Assembly: GCA_964575255.1 (NCBI GenBank)
Contig: CAZNPZ010000001.1
Location: 62,001-126,000, forward strand
Direction: 5' to 3'
Source: JAEZHK01 sp964575255
GTDB lineage: Bacteria > Bacillota > Clostridia > Christensenellales > Aristaeellaceae
Length of the DNA: 64,000 nucleotides
Part shown: piece by piece, positions 24,905 to 34,036 of the stretch
How positions within the stretch are numbered: the first letter of the stretch is position 1
Layout of the letters: each line of letters opens with the position of its first letter
The notes under the pieces: model-generated
Seen by the model: the letters and a program-made list of their open reading frames with translations, nothing else
The model's database searches: none
Told to the model about the DNA's origin: nothing
Program-made: the position numbers and the translations under genes

Positions 24905-25518
24905 CGGATGAAGTTGGTGTAAGTCTTCGGTTCCCGCTCCGGCGGCGTGACGCCCGCTGTTTTCCCCGCCTCGATGCACTTGAGGAGGTACGCCATGTTC
25001 GAGCCCAGCGTGCGCATGGTTCCAACGCCTTCTTTGTCCTGAAACACTTCCTGGGGTTCGTTCCCGTGCACCATATTCCAATACGTCGAGGAAACCAGCG
25101 GCATCTGCGCGATGGTCGGGTACTTGTTCAGCACCTCCAACGCGGCGGTGGTTCCGGCGCGGCGCGCGGACACGACGCAGGCGGCGGGCTTCAGCCGCAT
25201 CAGCGCGGTTCCCGCGAAGAACATGCGGTTCAAAAGCGCGATCAGACTGCCGTTCGGCGCTGCGTAATAAACAGGCGATCCGATCACAAGGCCGTCGGAT
25301 GTCTCCATCTTCTCCAGCGCGCGGTTCGCGAGATCGTCAAACGCGCAGCGGTTATTCCGGCAGCCGCCGCAGTCGACGCAGCCGCGGATCACGTTTTTCC
25401 CGATCTGGAAGATCTCGGTCTCAATCCCGTTTTGCTCCAAAACGCCCGCGACTTCACACAGCGCCGAGAAGGTGCAGCCGTCCGGATTGGGGCTTCCGTT
25501 GATCAGAAGAACTTTCAT
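24901..25518 (-). CDS. NADPH-dependent FMN reductase/iron-sulfur flavoprotein
   Basis: From the ATG at 25518, preceded by GGGAGGG, the protein has 205 residues and starts MKVLLINGSPNPDGCTFSAL, the flavodoxin-like FMN site. A compact cysteine motif C-x2-C-x2-C-x4-C (GCVDCGGCRNNRC) follows near residue 50, as in iron-sulfur flavoproteins of methanogens and clostridia. GSPVYYAAPNGSL is the second flavin loop. It is probably an electron-transfer flavoprotein, with partners unknown. The upstream gap to 25655 holds no recognised gene. Confidence 0.9.
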   Translation of the reverse strand: MKVLLINGSPNPDGCTFSALCEVAGVLEQNGIETEIFQIGKNVIRGCVDCGGCRNNRCAFDDLANRALEKMETSDGLVIGSPVYYAAPNGSLIALLNRMFFAGTALMRLKPAACVVSARRAGTTAALEVLNKYPTIAQMPLVSSTYWNMVHGNEPQEVFQDKEGVGTMRTLGSNMAYLLKCIEAGKTAGVTPPEREPKTYTNFIR

Positions 25519-25655
25519 TCGTATCCCTCCCGCGTGTTGATATTCTTCCAATGCGAAGTAATCATGCATCCAATAACGCTACGTTGAGCGGACGGCGACA
25601 CAGCGATCCGCGTAATGATCCGGCGCAGACGATGCTTTCATGTTTCAAATAGGCA

Positions 25656-26771
25656 CTATTCGATCATTTCCAGTATGACAGAAAGCTGAAGCGACTCCGC
25701 TCTCTTTTCGAGCTCGCCCGTATCCGGGTCGTAGGCGCGGTATACGGAAAGCGTCATCGATTCCCCGGCCTTATGTTTGTCTATCTCGCCGGTTAATGCG
25801 TCCACACTCTTGATCCGGATATCGTTGATGGCGGTGATGATGTCGTACATCTTGAGCCCTGCTTTATCCGCGGGACTTCCAGGTTCCACATTCATTACTT
25901 GCGCACCGGCGGACGGGTATTTGGGCAGCGCCTCGTCCGGGCCGTCGAAGTCCTGCACCGTTACGCCCATCCGGGGACGGACGACCCTACCGGTTGCGAT
26001 GATCTGGTCAATCAAAGGTCTGATCGTGTTGACCGGAACCGCGAAGCCCAGCCCTTCGAACACGGTGGTGGTGTCGTACATGATTTTAAGCGTAGGGATG
26101 CCAATCAGTTCGCCCTTTGCGTTCAGGAGCGCGCCGCCGCTGTTGCCGGTGTTGATCGCCGCGTCAGTCTGGATGACCGAAACGCTGCGGGAAAAATTGC
26201 CCGCGTCGATATCCGCGCGGTTGAGCGCCGAGATGATCCCGGCGGTGACGGTGCCGAACAACACCGTGTCCGAGCCGGGGTTCCCAATGGCAATCGCCAG
26301 ATCGCCAATCTGAAGCTGATCGGAATCGCCAAACGGCACCGGCGCGGCGTCGATCTTCCCGTCCACCTTGAGAACCGCGATGTCGGTTCCGTCGTCATAG
26401 CCCACCAGCGTCGCAGGCATCCGGTCGCCGTTCAAAAGTCGAACGTCGACGAGATCCGCGCCGTCCACCACGTGGTAATTGGTCACGACATAGCCGCGCT
26501 CGTCAAAATAGACGCCGGAGCCGTAGGCCTGATCCTCCGACGCCGCGCCGTCCTTCACGTTCCAGCTCTGGACGACGTTGATCACCTGCACGACCGCCGG
26601 GCGCACCTTTTTTGCGATCTCCGGAATCGGGTTTTCGGACGAATAGACCACCGAGTAGGGCGTCCCGCCGGACGCGGCCTGCGCCACCAGACCGCCCGCG
26701 AGCGCCGAAAGCGCCAGCGCCAGCAGGAATGCCGAATACCGCCTGAGTTCCCGTGCCCTGATGCGCCTCAT
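25656..26771 (-). CDS. htrA: HtrA/DegP-type serine protease with PDZ domain
   Basis: The 371-residue protein has an N-terminal membrane anchor (about residues 12-32), a trypsin-like domain and one C-terminal PDZ domain (about 265-350). The catalytic triad is His100 (TNYHVVDG), Asp130 (DDGTDIAVLKVD) and Ser211 (NTGNSGGALLN). It should degrade or refold misfolded proteins at the outer face of the membrane. Its ATG at 26771 overlaps the TGA of the histidine kinase and follows GGGGGAGGG. Being last in a two-component operon, it is probably that system's output, like the Bacillus CssRS-HtrA relation. Confidence 0.95.
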   Translation of the reverse strand: MRRIRARELRRYSAFLLALALSALAGGLVAQAASGGTPYSVVYSSENPIPEIAKKVRPAVVQVINVVQSWNVKDGAASEDQAYGSGVYFDERGYVVTNYHVVDGADLVDVRLLNGDRMPATLVGYDDGTDIAVLKVDGKIDAAPVPFGDSDQLQIGDLAIAIGNPGSDTVLFGTVTAGIISALNRADIDAGNFSRSVSVIQTDAAINTGNSGGALLNAKGELIGIPTLKIMYDTTTVFEGLGFAVPVNTIRPLIDQIIATGRVVRPRMGVTVQDFDGPDEALPKYPSAGAQVMNVEPGSPADKAGLKMYDIITAINDIRIKSVDALTGEIDKHKAGESMTLSVYRAYDPDTGELEKRAESLQLSVILEMIE

Positions 26772-28222
26772 GATCCCTTGCCCTCCCCCAACTCGGCCTT
26801 CGCGCACTCCAGCGTAAACGTGAACGTCGTTCCGCCCGCGCCCGAAGAAACTTTGATGGTCTGCCCGTGCTGATCGAGAATTTTCTTTACGATGGAGAGT
26901 CCCAGCCCGGTGCCCATACCGGAAGTATGCGCCTTATCCGCCTTGTAAAACCGTTCGAACAGGAACGGGATATCCTCCTTCGCGATCGGCGCGCCTTCGT
27001 TGAACACGCGCACATAGCAGGTGTCACCCGCGGCCTCAGTAGTCAATGCGAGCTTTGCACCCTCCGAGGTAAATTTCACGGCGTTATCGATGAGGTTGGT
27101 GATCACCTGCCGGATCCGGTCTGCGTCAGCCAGCACGCGGCAGGGTTCTTCTCGGAAATCCACGTCCACATCCAGCTTCTTTTCGTCGATACGCCCCTCA
27201 AACTTCAGAAGTTCCACCCGCAGAAGCTCGTTGACGTCAAAAACAGTCTTCGCCAGCGGGAACTTGCCGGATTCAAACTTGGAAAGCTCCAGAAGATCGT
27301 TGACCAGTTTGGTAAGCCGTGCGGCCTCGGACAGCACCACCTGAAGGTATCTGGGCCGCTCCTCCTCCGGCACCGTACCGTCCAACATCCCGGAGACATA
27401 CCCGCTGATGCAGGTGAGCGGCGAACGAAGCTCATGGGATACGCTGGCCACGAAGCTGCGCCGGGATTCCTCCAGGTTTTTCAGGTCCTCCGCCATCTGA
27501 TTGAGCGACGCGCCCAACTGCTGAAGTTCCGCGTCGCCGCGGATGTCCACCCGCTCGTCCAGATGTCCGGCGGCGAATCGCGTCACCGCGTGGTTGATCT
27601 TCCGTAGCGGCTCAGTCTGCCTGCGCGAGATGAAATATGCCAGCGCCACGCCAAGGATCATCGCAAGCGCCGCCGCCATCAACGCGTTTTTCACCATGTC
27701 GCTGTAGTCGACCGACAGGGATCTGATCGAGATATGCAATAGTACCGCGCCGACCACCCGTTGCCCCTTGAACGTCCAGGGGACGCCGATGGTCACGATC
27801 TCGCTGCCCAATTCCGGGATCATCCCCTGCACGCGGATCTCCTGCCCCGAAAGCACCTTGTAGATCTGCTCCAGCACGGACGCGTCGTTCAACTGTTCGT
27901 TGGTGTACTCCTGCCGCCCCAGGATCAGCACCGCGCCGCTGGACGTTACCAGCCACACACTGGCGTTATAATTCTCGCTGATCTCGGTGATCTTCCAGTT
28001 GAGCGCATTGAAAAGGGCCGCGTCGCTCCGCCCGATCGCGAGGCTGTCCCGCTGGGACAGAAGCTGCGCCACGTCGCGCGCCTGCATGCGCACTTCGTCC
28101 TCCAGCTGATCCTGGCGTTCCTTACGCACCATGACCACCATCAGGAGCGAAAGCACAACCACCGTGACCAGAAGCGCTGCCAGGAACGCCCAGAACATCC
28201 GCCAGAACAGCCGGTTTTTCAT
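26768..28222 (-). CDS. Sensor histidine kinase
   Basis: The 484-residue protein has transmembrane segments at about 8-32 and 178-198 around an extracytoplasmic sensor domain. A HAMP domain follows (200-250), then the phosphorylated His263 in SVSHELRSPL and a HATPase domain with the N-box RQVITNLIDNAVKF, FERFYKAD and GTGLGLSIVKKIL. It starts directly after the response-regulator stop (no gap) and overlaps htrA by 4 bp. The tight link to htrA suggests it senses envelope or secretion stress; the direct signal is unknown. Confidence 0.95.
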   Translation of the reverse strand: MKNRLFWRMFWAFLAALLVTVVVLSLLMVVMVRKERQDQLEDEVRMQARDVAQLLSQRDSLAIGRSDAALFNALNWKITEISENYNASVWLVTSSGAVLILGRQEYTNEQLNDASVLEQIYKVLSGQEIRVQGMIPELGSEIVTIGVPWTFKGQRVVGAVLLHISIRSLSVDYSDMVKNALMAAALAMILGVALAYFISRRQTEPLRKINHAVTRFAAGHLDERVDIRGDAELQQLGASLNQMAEDLKNLEESRRSFVASVSHELRSPLTCISGYVSGMLDGTVPEEERPRYLQVVLSEAARLTKLVNDLLELSKFESGKFPLAKTVFDVNELLRVELLKFEGRIDEKKLDVDVDFREEPCRVLADADRIRQVITNLIDNAVKFTSEGAKLALTTEAAGDTCYVRVFNEGAPIAKEDIPFLFERFYKADKAHTSGMGTGLGLSIVKKILDQHGQTIKVSSGAGGTTFTFTLECAKAELGEGKGS

Positions 28223-28906
28223 CTACTTGACCTCAAACTTGTAGCCGACGCCCCACACGGTCTTGAGGTTCCAGCCGAGAGACTCGCCGTCCAGCTTTTC
28301 GCGCAGGCGCTTGATATGCACGTCCACCGTACGGGAGTCGCCGAAGAAGTCGTAGCCCCAAACCTGTTCCAGAAGCTGCTCCCGCGTGAACACCGCGCCG
28401 GGGTGGCTTGCCAGAAAGTAGAGGAGTTCCAGTTCCTTGGGCGGCATCTCGACGGGTTTGCCCATGTAGGAAACCGTGTAATGGCTGATGTTGATCGTAA
28501 GCCCCGGAAACACCAGCTCCTTGTCGGGCGCGTCGGCGGTCTGATAGCGGCGGATGACCGCCTTGACGCGCGCGACAAGTTCTTTCGGCTCAAATGGCTT
28601 TGCGATATAGTCGTCCGCGCCCAGTTCCAGCCCCAGGACTTTGTCGAAGGTTTCATCCTTCGCGGTCAGCATGATGATGGGGATGTTGGAAACCTTGCGC
28701 ACCTCGCGGCACACTTGCCAGCCGTCCATGCCGGGCAGCATGATGTCGAGGAGGATCAAATTGGGCGCGGCGGCCTTGAACAGCTTCAGCGCCTCGTCGC
28801 CGCGCTGGGCTTCCTCCACCTCAAAGCCCTCGCGGGTCAGGTACAAGGAAACCAACTGGCGGATGTTGGGGTCGTCGTCGACCAGCAGAATTCGATTCTT
28901 GTTCAT
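28223..28906 (-). CDS. OmpR/PhoB-family response regulator
   Basis: The 227-residue protein has a receiver domain with the acidic pair in LLVDDDPNIR, phospho-acceptor Asp54 (LILLDIMLPG), and the switch Thr/Lys in IIMLTAKDE. A C-terminal winged helix follows from about residue 130, with EQLLEQVWGYDFFGDSRTVD and the VKTVWGVGYKFE-like ending KTVWGVGYKFEVK. It is the partner of the adjacent kinase. Its start is 9 bp from the mutS2 stop, so it is expressed as part of the zapA-U32-mutS2 operon. Confidence 0.96.
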   Translation of the reverse strand: MNKNRILLVDDDPNIRQLVSLYLTREGFEVEEAQRGDEALKLFKAAAPNLILLDIMLPGMDGWQVCREVRKVSNIPIIMLTAKDETFDKVLGLELGADDYIAKPFEPKELVARVKAVIRRYQTADAPDKELVFPGLTINISHYTVSYMGKPVEMPPKELELLYFLASHPGAVFTREQLLEQVWGYDFFGDSRTVDVHIKRLREKLDGESLGWNLKTVWGVGYKFEVK

Positions 28907-28915
28907 CGCAGCCCC

Positions 28916-31270
28916 CTATTTCAGCGTGACCACCGTCACGCCGTCCTCTCCTTCGCCGTAGCGGCCCAGTCGAAATTCCTTGACCAAAGGATGCTGTTTC
29001 AGGTAAGACTGGACGCCGCTACGAAGAACGCCCGTCCCCTTGCCGTGGATGATTGACACGTTCTTGAGGTGCTGAATCCCGGCGCCGTCCAGGAACATAT
29101 CCACCGCGAGCAGTGCCTCGTCCAGCGTCATGCCGCGCAGGTCGCATTCCAGCGCCAGCGGCTTCTGCGAGAGTGACACGGTGTTTACGGTGCGCTCCTT
29201 CTTTGCTTCCTTGACGCGCTTCAGGCCTGTCGCCGCTACTTTCAACTTCATCACGCCCGCCTGCACCAGCGCCTCACCCTTCTCATCGGGCGGCGTGATG
29301 ACGGTGGCGCGGGTTCCGGTCTTGATGATCTCGACGTTTTCGCCGGGCTTCAGGTCTTTGGGCGCTTCGTTGGCTGTAGAAACATCCGCCATGCGCTCGC
29401 CGTTTTCATCAATACCCATCTGGAGCTTTGCGCGCATCTCGTGCAGTTCGTGTTCGCGCAGCGGCGCGCCCTCGTTCCGGCGGCTGCGCTTGAGTTCTGC
29501 GATGATCTGCTCCGCCTCTCGCTGCGCCTTGACCAGTACCTTGCGGGCGTCCTCCTTGGCCTTCTTCATCGCGTTCTCGCGCTGGGCTTCGAGTTCCCTT
29601 CTGACCTTCTCGGTCTCGTCCCGGAGCGCCTGCGTCTCCCGGTGCGCCTCCTGGGCGAGTTTTCGCTCCTTTTCCGCGATCTGCCGGTGGTACTCGGCGT
29701 TCGCGATCACGTCCTCAAAGCGGATCTGCTCCTTGCTGAGCCGCTCGCCGGCGCTCACGATCAGATGATTCGGAAGGCCGAGCTTTCTGGAAATCTCAAA
29801 CGCGTTGGACTTTCCGGGCACGCCGATCGACAGCCGGTATGTGGGCCTGAGTGTCTCCACGTTGAACTCCACCGATGCGTTTTCCACGCCCCTGGTGGAC
29901 AGCGCGAACGCCTTGAGTTCGGAGTAATGGGTCGTGGCCAGCGTGGCGACCTTCATCCGGAGCAGGTGCTCCAGGATCGCCATCGCGAGCGCCGCGCCCT
30001 CGGTGGGGTCGGTGCCCGCGCCCAGTTCGTCAAACAGCGCAAGCGATTTCGGCGTGACGTTTTTTAAAATCTCCACAATGTTGGTCATGTGGGAGGAAAA
30101 CGTGGACAGCGACTGTTCGATGGACTGCTCGTCGCCGATGTCGGCGAACACCTCGTCAAAAATCGCAAGCTCGGTGCCCAGGTTCGCGGGCACGGCGAGG
30201 CCCGCCTGCGCCATGAGGGTCAGAAGCCCCACCGTCTTCATCGTGACGGTCTTGCCGCCGGTGTTGGGGCCGGTAATGATGAGGGTCGTAAATTCGCCGC
30301 CCATCCACAGGTTGATCGGCACGACTTTCGTGGGATCGATCAGCGGGTGCCTGCCCAGTACGATGTTGATTCGGCCTTCGGCGTTCAGCTTCGGCTCCAC
30401 CGCCTTCATTTGGCGGCCGAGGAGCGCCTTCGCGAAGATCATGTCCAGCTCCGCCAGAATGTTCAGATTGTTTCCGAGGAACGCGGCGTCCGGCGCGACC
30501 TCCGCGGACAACGCGGCGAGGATCCGTTCAATCTCCTTTTCCTCTTTCGCGGCCCACTGCTTGAGGTCGTTGCCCGCCTCCACCACCGCCATCGGCTCGA
30601 TGAACAGCGTCGCGCCGCTGGCCGACTGGTCGTGAATCAGGCCGGGCACGTTCGCGCGGCACTCCGCGCGAACCGGGATCACGTACCGCCCGTTCCGCTG
30701 GGTGATGATCGCGTCCTGCAGATACTTCGCCTGCTCGCCGCGAAGAAAGCTGTTCAGCTTCTCGCGCATCCGGTCGGCGAGCAGCCTCAGGTGCCGCCTT
30801 ATGTCGTAGAGTTCCGGGCTGGCGCGGTCTGCGATCTCGTCCTCGGACAGGATGGCGTTGAAGATCGTCTCCTCCAGCTCCCGGTGGGTGTTGAGGTGGG
30901 ACGCGAGTTGGGTCAGGAGCGGCGTATTCTCCCGGTCGGTCACAACCGCCTGCCGCACCAGCCGCGAGACCTTCAGCGTTTCCGCCACGTTCAAAAGCGC
31001 CTTGGGCGACAGCGTACCGCCCGCCGCGGCGATTTTTATAAACCCGGACACGTCGGGAAAGTACTGCATCGGCGAGCCGCCGGAATAGGCCATGACCGTA
31101 CTCGCTTCTTCGGTCTGCCCCTGCCACATGATCACCATTTTGGAGTCGCCGGATGGAACCAGTTCCTGCGCGCGCTGTTTGCCCAAATCAGAAACACACA
31201 GAGCCGCAAGTTGGTCGCGAATCTTAGTAAATTCGAGAACCCGAAGGTTTCTCTCTCGCATGGGGGTCAT
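28916..31270 (-). CDS. mutS2: Endonuclease MutS2
   Basis: The 784-residue protein has the MutS core and clamp region, the ATPase Walker A TGPNTGGKTVTMKTVGL (near residue 335), FDELGAGTDPTEGAAL with Walker B, and a long coiled coil (about 520-620). The C-terminal Smr nuclease domain contains LDLRG-like CDLRGMTLDEAL and HGKGTGVLR. MutS2 suppresses recombination or rescues collided ribosomes, depending on the organism; it is not a mismatch-repair MutS. Its ATG overlaps the U32 peptidase stop by 4 bp. Confidence 0.97.
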   Translation of the reverse strand: MTPMRERNLRVLEFTKIRDQLAALCVSDLGKQRAQELVPSGDSKMVIMWQGQTEEASTVMAYSGGSPMQYFPDVSGFIKIAAAGGTLSPKALLNVAETLKVSRLVRQAVVTDRENTPLLTQLASHLNTHRELEETIFNAILSEDEIADRASPELYDIRRHLRLLADRMREKLNSFLRGEQAKYLQDAIITQRNGRYVIPVRAECRANVPGLIHDQSASGATLFIEPMAVVEAGNDLKQWAAKEEKEIERILAALSAEVAPDAAFLGNNLNILAELDMIFAKALLGRQMKAVEPKLNAEGRINIVLGRHPLIDPTKVVPINLWMGGEFTTLIITGPNTGGKTVTMKTVGLLTLMAQAGLAVPANLGTELAIFDEVFADIGDEQSIEQSLSTFSSHMTNIVEILKNVTPKSLALFDELGAGTDPTEGAALAMAILEHLLRMKVATLATTHYSELKAFALSTRGVENASVEFNVETLRPTYRLSIGVPGKSNAFEISRKLGLPNHLIVSAGERLSKEQIRFEDVIANAEYHRQIAEKERKLAQEAHRETQALRDETEKVRRELEAQRENAMKKAKEDARKVLVKAQREAEQIIAELKRSRRNEGAPLREHELHEMRAKLQMGIDENGERMADVSTANEAPKDLKPGENVEIIKTGTRATVITPPDEKGEALVQAGVMKLKVAATGLKRVKEAKKERTVNTVSLSQKPLALECDLRGMTLDEALLAVDMFLDGAGIQHLKNVSIIHGKGTGVLRSGVQSYLKQHPLVKEFRLGRYGEGEDGVTVVTLK

Positions 31271-33387
31271 TCCACTCCTCTGAAGAAATGTCCGGTGGTC
31301 GTTTGGAGTGCGTCCACCGCGCCCCAGAATGGCAGCGACTTGACATCTTCGCCGTCCAGCGCCGCGCGGTGCAGCCGCACGATCGCTTCACTGAGCGCGC
31401 CCTCGTTGGTCAGCCGGACGCGCCACCGGGCCGCGTCCGGAATCCTGCCGGGGTTTCTAAGGAGAAGCAGCGGTACGCAGTTGTCCAGTTCGACGATGCA
31501 GCCGGAACCCGTTTTCAGCCTGCGCATCGGGAAGCGCGCGCCCTTCCGGTCGGTTAATTGGTGCGCCTCAAGCCCCGCCTGAGGCTTTTCGTCACAGAGG
31601 CGGCATGCGTCGTGCGCGCCGCCAAGCCGCGCGCGCACCGGGCAGTGGCGAAGCCGCATCAGCGTAAGACGCCCGTAGACAAACAGTTCTTTTTCGCCGC
31701 GCATCCGGGCGATTTCCTTCGCGGTCAGTTCGACCGACGGCGTGTAAGGAAGGCCAAACCACGCGGCGGCGCGGGTGTTTGCGAGGTTCATCGGCGCGTC
31801 CAGGCGCGCCGGGCAAGGCCAGGAAAGCGCCATGTGCGCTGGGTTGGACAAAAGCACCGCGGAGACGTTTTTGTTCCCGGACGCCCAGCGGTGCAACCGG
31901 TCGAGGTCGCCTCCGTTCAATGTCGGCGGCAGCAAAAGCGCGAACGGACTGATTGGCGCGCTCGAGAGCCCATGCTCCGTCACGTCCGACGGCTCGAATA
32001 CGATCTCATCCGCACCCCAAACCCGCGCCCGTTCCAGAACGTTCGCGTCGCGGGATTGTACGCAGAGGAGCGGCTTCTCCGCTTGCCCCGCGTCAAACTC
32101 AACTGGTTTGAGCGGCAAGACATCTGGCCCGCAGCCACGCCGCCGTTCGACGCGCATCCGGCCAAGCGCTTCTAATGCGCGGCGCCTGATGTCGTTGACC
32201 GCCGACACCGGCACGAACACGTCCCGGCTCAGCGAAACATCGATCACTTGGAACCCGTACGGCGTACCGCCAGTCTTTTTCAACTGATCCTTTAGACGCG
32301 TTTCCTCCGATGGACTTCTCAGCGCGGTTTCCACAACATCCCCAGTGACCATCGCTTTTTCCGTACCGTCTGTAACAGAAAGCGTCAGCGGCTTCCCGGT
32401 TTCGGCGATGAGGTGTGCGGAAAGAATGACGGGGCGCGGAACACGCGGGATCTCCCCATGGCCCTCGACATGCCGTTCGGAGGGGTCTTCCATCAGTTCG
32501 CAGTCGTTCAGGCCTGGCCCGTAACCCGAAGTATATCCCCGGTTGAACACGCTTCTCAGTGAATCCGGCGAACACATCTCCCCGGCATCCAGCGCATCCA
32601 GCGCGCGGCGGTACGCCGTCGTCACCGTGGCCACATACTCCGGCCCCTTGAGCCGCCCCTCGATCTTGAGGCTGCTCACGCCAATTTCCTGAAGCTTTGG
32701 GAGGCTGTCCAAAAGGTTCAGGTCGCGGGTGGACAGAAGCGCGCCCTCCGCGCAGACGGTCGGCCCTTCCAGCACGTAGGGCAGGCGGCATGGCTGCGCG
32801 CACAGGCCGCGGTTGCCGCTGCGCCCGCCGATGACGCTGGACAAAAGGCACTGCCCGGAACAGCCGACGCACAGCGCGCCGTGGGCGAACATCTCCAGCG
32901 CGACGCCCCGCCCCGCGCAAGTCTCGATCTCGGAAAACGCCATCTCCCGCGCCAGCACGGCGCGCTGAAAGCCGTGGCTCGCGAGGTAGTCCACGCCCTG
33001 ACGGTTATGAATCGCCATCTGCGTCGACGCGTGCAGCGCGAGGTTTGGGATCATCGCCCGAAGCGCCGCCGCGACGCCAAAATCCTGTACGATCGCCGCG
33101 TCCGCGCCCGCGCGCGCGATCTGCGCGGCGAGATCCTCAAGAAGCGGGAATTCGTCGTCCTTCACCAGCGTGTTGACGGTTACGTACATGCGTCGGCCGC
33201 GCTCGTGGCAGTAGTCCGCCGCGCGGAGAAGCCCGTCCGCATCAAAGTTTCCGGCGTTTTTTCGCGCACTCAGCGCCTTCCCACCAAGATACACCGCGTC
33301 CGCGCCGGCTTCCACCGCCGCGTGAAGTGAATCCATGTCACCCGCCGGAGCCAAAAGCTCCATCCGGGGCGCGCCGTTTTTTGTCAC
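31267..33387 (-). CDS. U32-family peptidase
   Basis: The 706-residue protein has the U32 start MELLAPAGDMDSLHAAVEAG and the collagenase-like signature near residue 165, EMFAHGALCVGCSGQCLLSS. The RSGNRGLCAQPCRLPY block supplies more of the conserved cysteines. It extends well past the roughly 400-residue basic form, as in large U32 proteins with a DUF3656-type tail. U32 proteins include tRNA and 23S rRNA hydroxylases (TrhP, RlhA) besides annotated peptidases, so the activity may be RNA modification. GTG 33387 overlaps the zapA stop by 4 bp; an ATG eight codons later lacks a ribosome site. Confidence 0.9.
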   Translation of the reverse strand: MTKNGAPRMELLAPAGDMDSLHAAVEAGADAVYLGGKALSARKNAGNFDADGLLRAADYCHERGRRMYVTVNTLVKDDEFPLLEDLAAQIARAGADAAIVQDFGVAAALRAMIPNLALHASTQMAIHNRQGVDYLASHGFQRAVLAREMAFSEIETCAGRGVALEMFAHGALCVGCSGQCLLSSVIGGRSGNRGLCAQPCRLPYVLEGPTVCAEGALLSTRDLNLLDSLPKLQEIGVSSLKIEGRLKGPEYVATVTTAYRRALDALDAGEMCSPDSLRSVFNRGYTSGYGPGLNDCELMEDPSERHVEGHGEIPRVPRPVILSAHLIAETGKPLTLSVTDGTEKAMVTGDVVETALRSPSEETRLKDQLKKTGGTPYGFQVIDVSLSRDVFVPVSAVNDIRRRALEALGRMRVERRRGCGPDVLPLKPVEFDAGQAEKPLLCVQSRDANVLERARVWGADEIVFEPSDVTEHGLSSAPISPFALLLPPTLNGGDLDRLHRWASGNKNVSAVLLSNPAHMALSWPCPARLDAPMNLANTRAAAWFGLPYTPSVELTAKEIARMRGEKELFVYGRLTLMRLRHCPVRARLGGAHDACRLCDEKPQAGLEAHQLTDRKGARFPMRRLKTGSGCIVELDNCVPLLLLRNPGRIPDAARWRVRLTNEGALSEAIVRLHRAALDGEDVKSLPFWGAVDALQTTTGHFFRGVE

Positions 33388-33695
33388 GCCTTATTCGTCC
33401 CTTTGGCCGCGTCCGCGCCTTCGATCAGTTTTTTCATCTTTTCGTTCTCCTCGCGCAGTTCACCGAGTTCCCTGCGCAGCCGATTGTTTTCGTCGTGCGC
33501 CTTCATCATATCGTCGGTCACGTTGAGCGCGGTCAAGACCGCCAGTTGCAGCGGCGGCAGCCGCATCGCGAGGCCCAGCTCGTTCATCTTCCGATCCACA
33601 TAATGGGCCACGCGCTGCACATAGGCCTCGCTGTCATAGCTGGTCATGGCGTAATCCTTGCCCGCGATGCGAACGCTTGTCCGGATCTTATCCAT
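33384..33695 (-). CDS. zapA: Cell division protein ZapA
   Basis: The 103-residue protein has the ZapA fold (VRIAGKDYAMTSYDSEAYVQ, HYVDRKMNELG) and a C-terminal coiled coil (HDENNRLRRELGELREENEK). ZapA bundles FtsZ filaments at the division ring. Next to mutS2 and a U32 peptidase is its normal context in Bacillota, which strengthens the call. GAGGTGG precedes the ATG. It is the first gene of the operon running down to htrA. Confidence 0.95.
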   Translation of the reverse strand: MDKIRTSVRIAGKDYAMTSYDSEAYVQRVAHYVDRKMNELGLAMRLPPLQLAVLTALNVTDDMMKAHDENNRLRRELGELREENEKMKKLIEGADAAKGTNKA

Positions 33696-33726
33696 GTTCC
33701 CACCTCATCCTGTCAATCCAATTTCC

Positions 33727-33755
33727 ATTATAGCATGGCCGAAATCCGGGCGCAA
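33727..33755 (-). promoter_or_regulatory. Promoter of the zapA-to-htrA operon
   Basis: On the minus strand TTGCGC (33755-33750), 17 bp and a perfect TATAAT (33732-33727) lie about 30 bp ahead of zapA. Confidence 0.65.
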
Positions 33756-33818
33756 GGAAAAGGAAAGACCGACCAGCCATATGCGTAACAATTGCAGAAA
33801 TGTAACACCTGAATGCGC

Positions 33819-33847
33819 TTGACAGCGTTCGGATGCGCTGTTACACT
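33819..33847 (+). promoter_or_regulatory. Promoter of the [FeFe]-hydrogenase maturation operon
   Basis: A perfect TTGACA (33819-33824), 17 bp and TACACT (33842-33847) predict transcription from about 33854, giving a leader of about 180 nt before the first gene. Confidence 0.7.
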
Positions 33848-33853
33848 ATTTGT

Positions 33854-34019
33854 GAAATTGATCGCAATGCGTCTTCGCGCGGCCTGGCCGCCCGGAATCG
33901 CAGGGCAAGGAACTCACCCGACCGCAAGGACTTCCGAGCGGAAAGGCGCTGATGGCAAGCGTAAATGCTTCATTGCCGTTTTGCTCCCTTTCCGTTTTCG
34001 GAAGGGGAGTTTTGATTTT
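33854..34019 (+). ncRNA. Leader RNA with terminator/antiterminator switch (candidate riboswitch or attenuator)
   Basis: An intrinsic terminator lies just before the first gene's ribosome site: CTCCCTTTCCG (33984-33994) pairs with CGGAAGGGGAG (33999-34009), 11 bp with one G-U, then TTTTGATTTT (34010-34019). Upstream, CGGAAAGG (33939-33946) is an exact 8-base complement of the terminator's left arm (33987-33994), so an antiterminator can form. The same upstream strand can instead pair locally (TTCC 33932-33935 with GGAA 33940-33943). Earlier elements are a GCGGC/GCCGC hairpin (33879-33891) and the repeats GCAAGGAACTC and GCAAGGACTTC. Mutually exclusive folds are what a transcriptional riboswitch or protein-controlled attenuator needs. 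The ligand is unknown. Confidence 0.6.
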
Positions 34020-34036
34020 GGATTGGAGGCGTTTCC

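Noticed and set aside
33890..33960. Resemblance to the c-di-GMP-I (GEMM) riboswitch (CGCAGGGCAAGG and GACCGCAAGG)
   Set aside because: The short segments look similar, but the order of helices and the conserved 3' part (GGUUACCGAUGG-like) do not fit, so I leave the leader unclassified.
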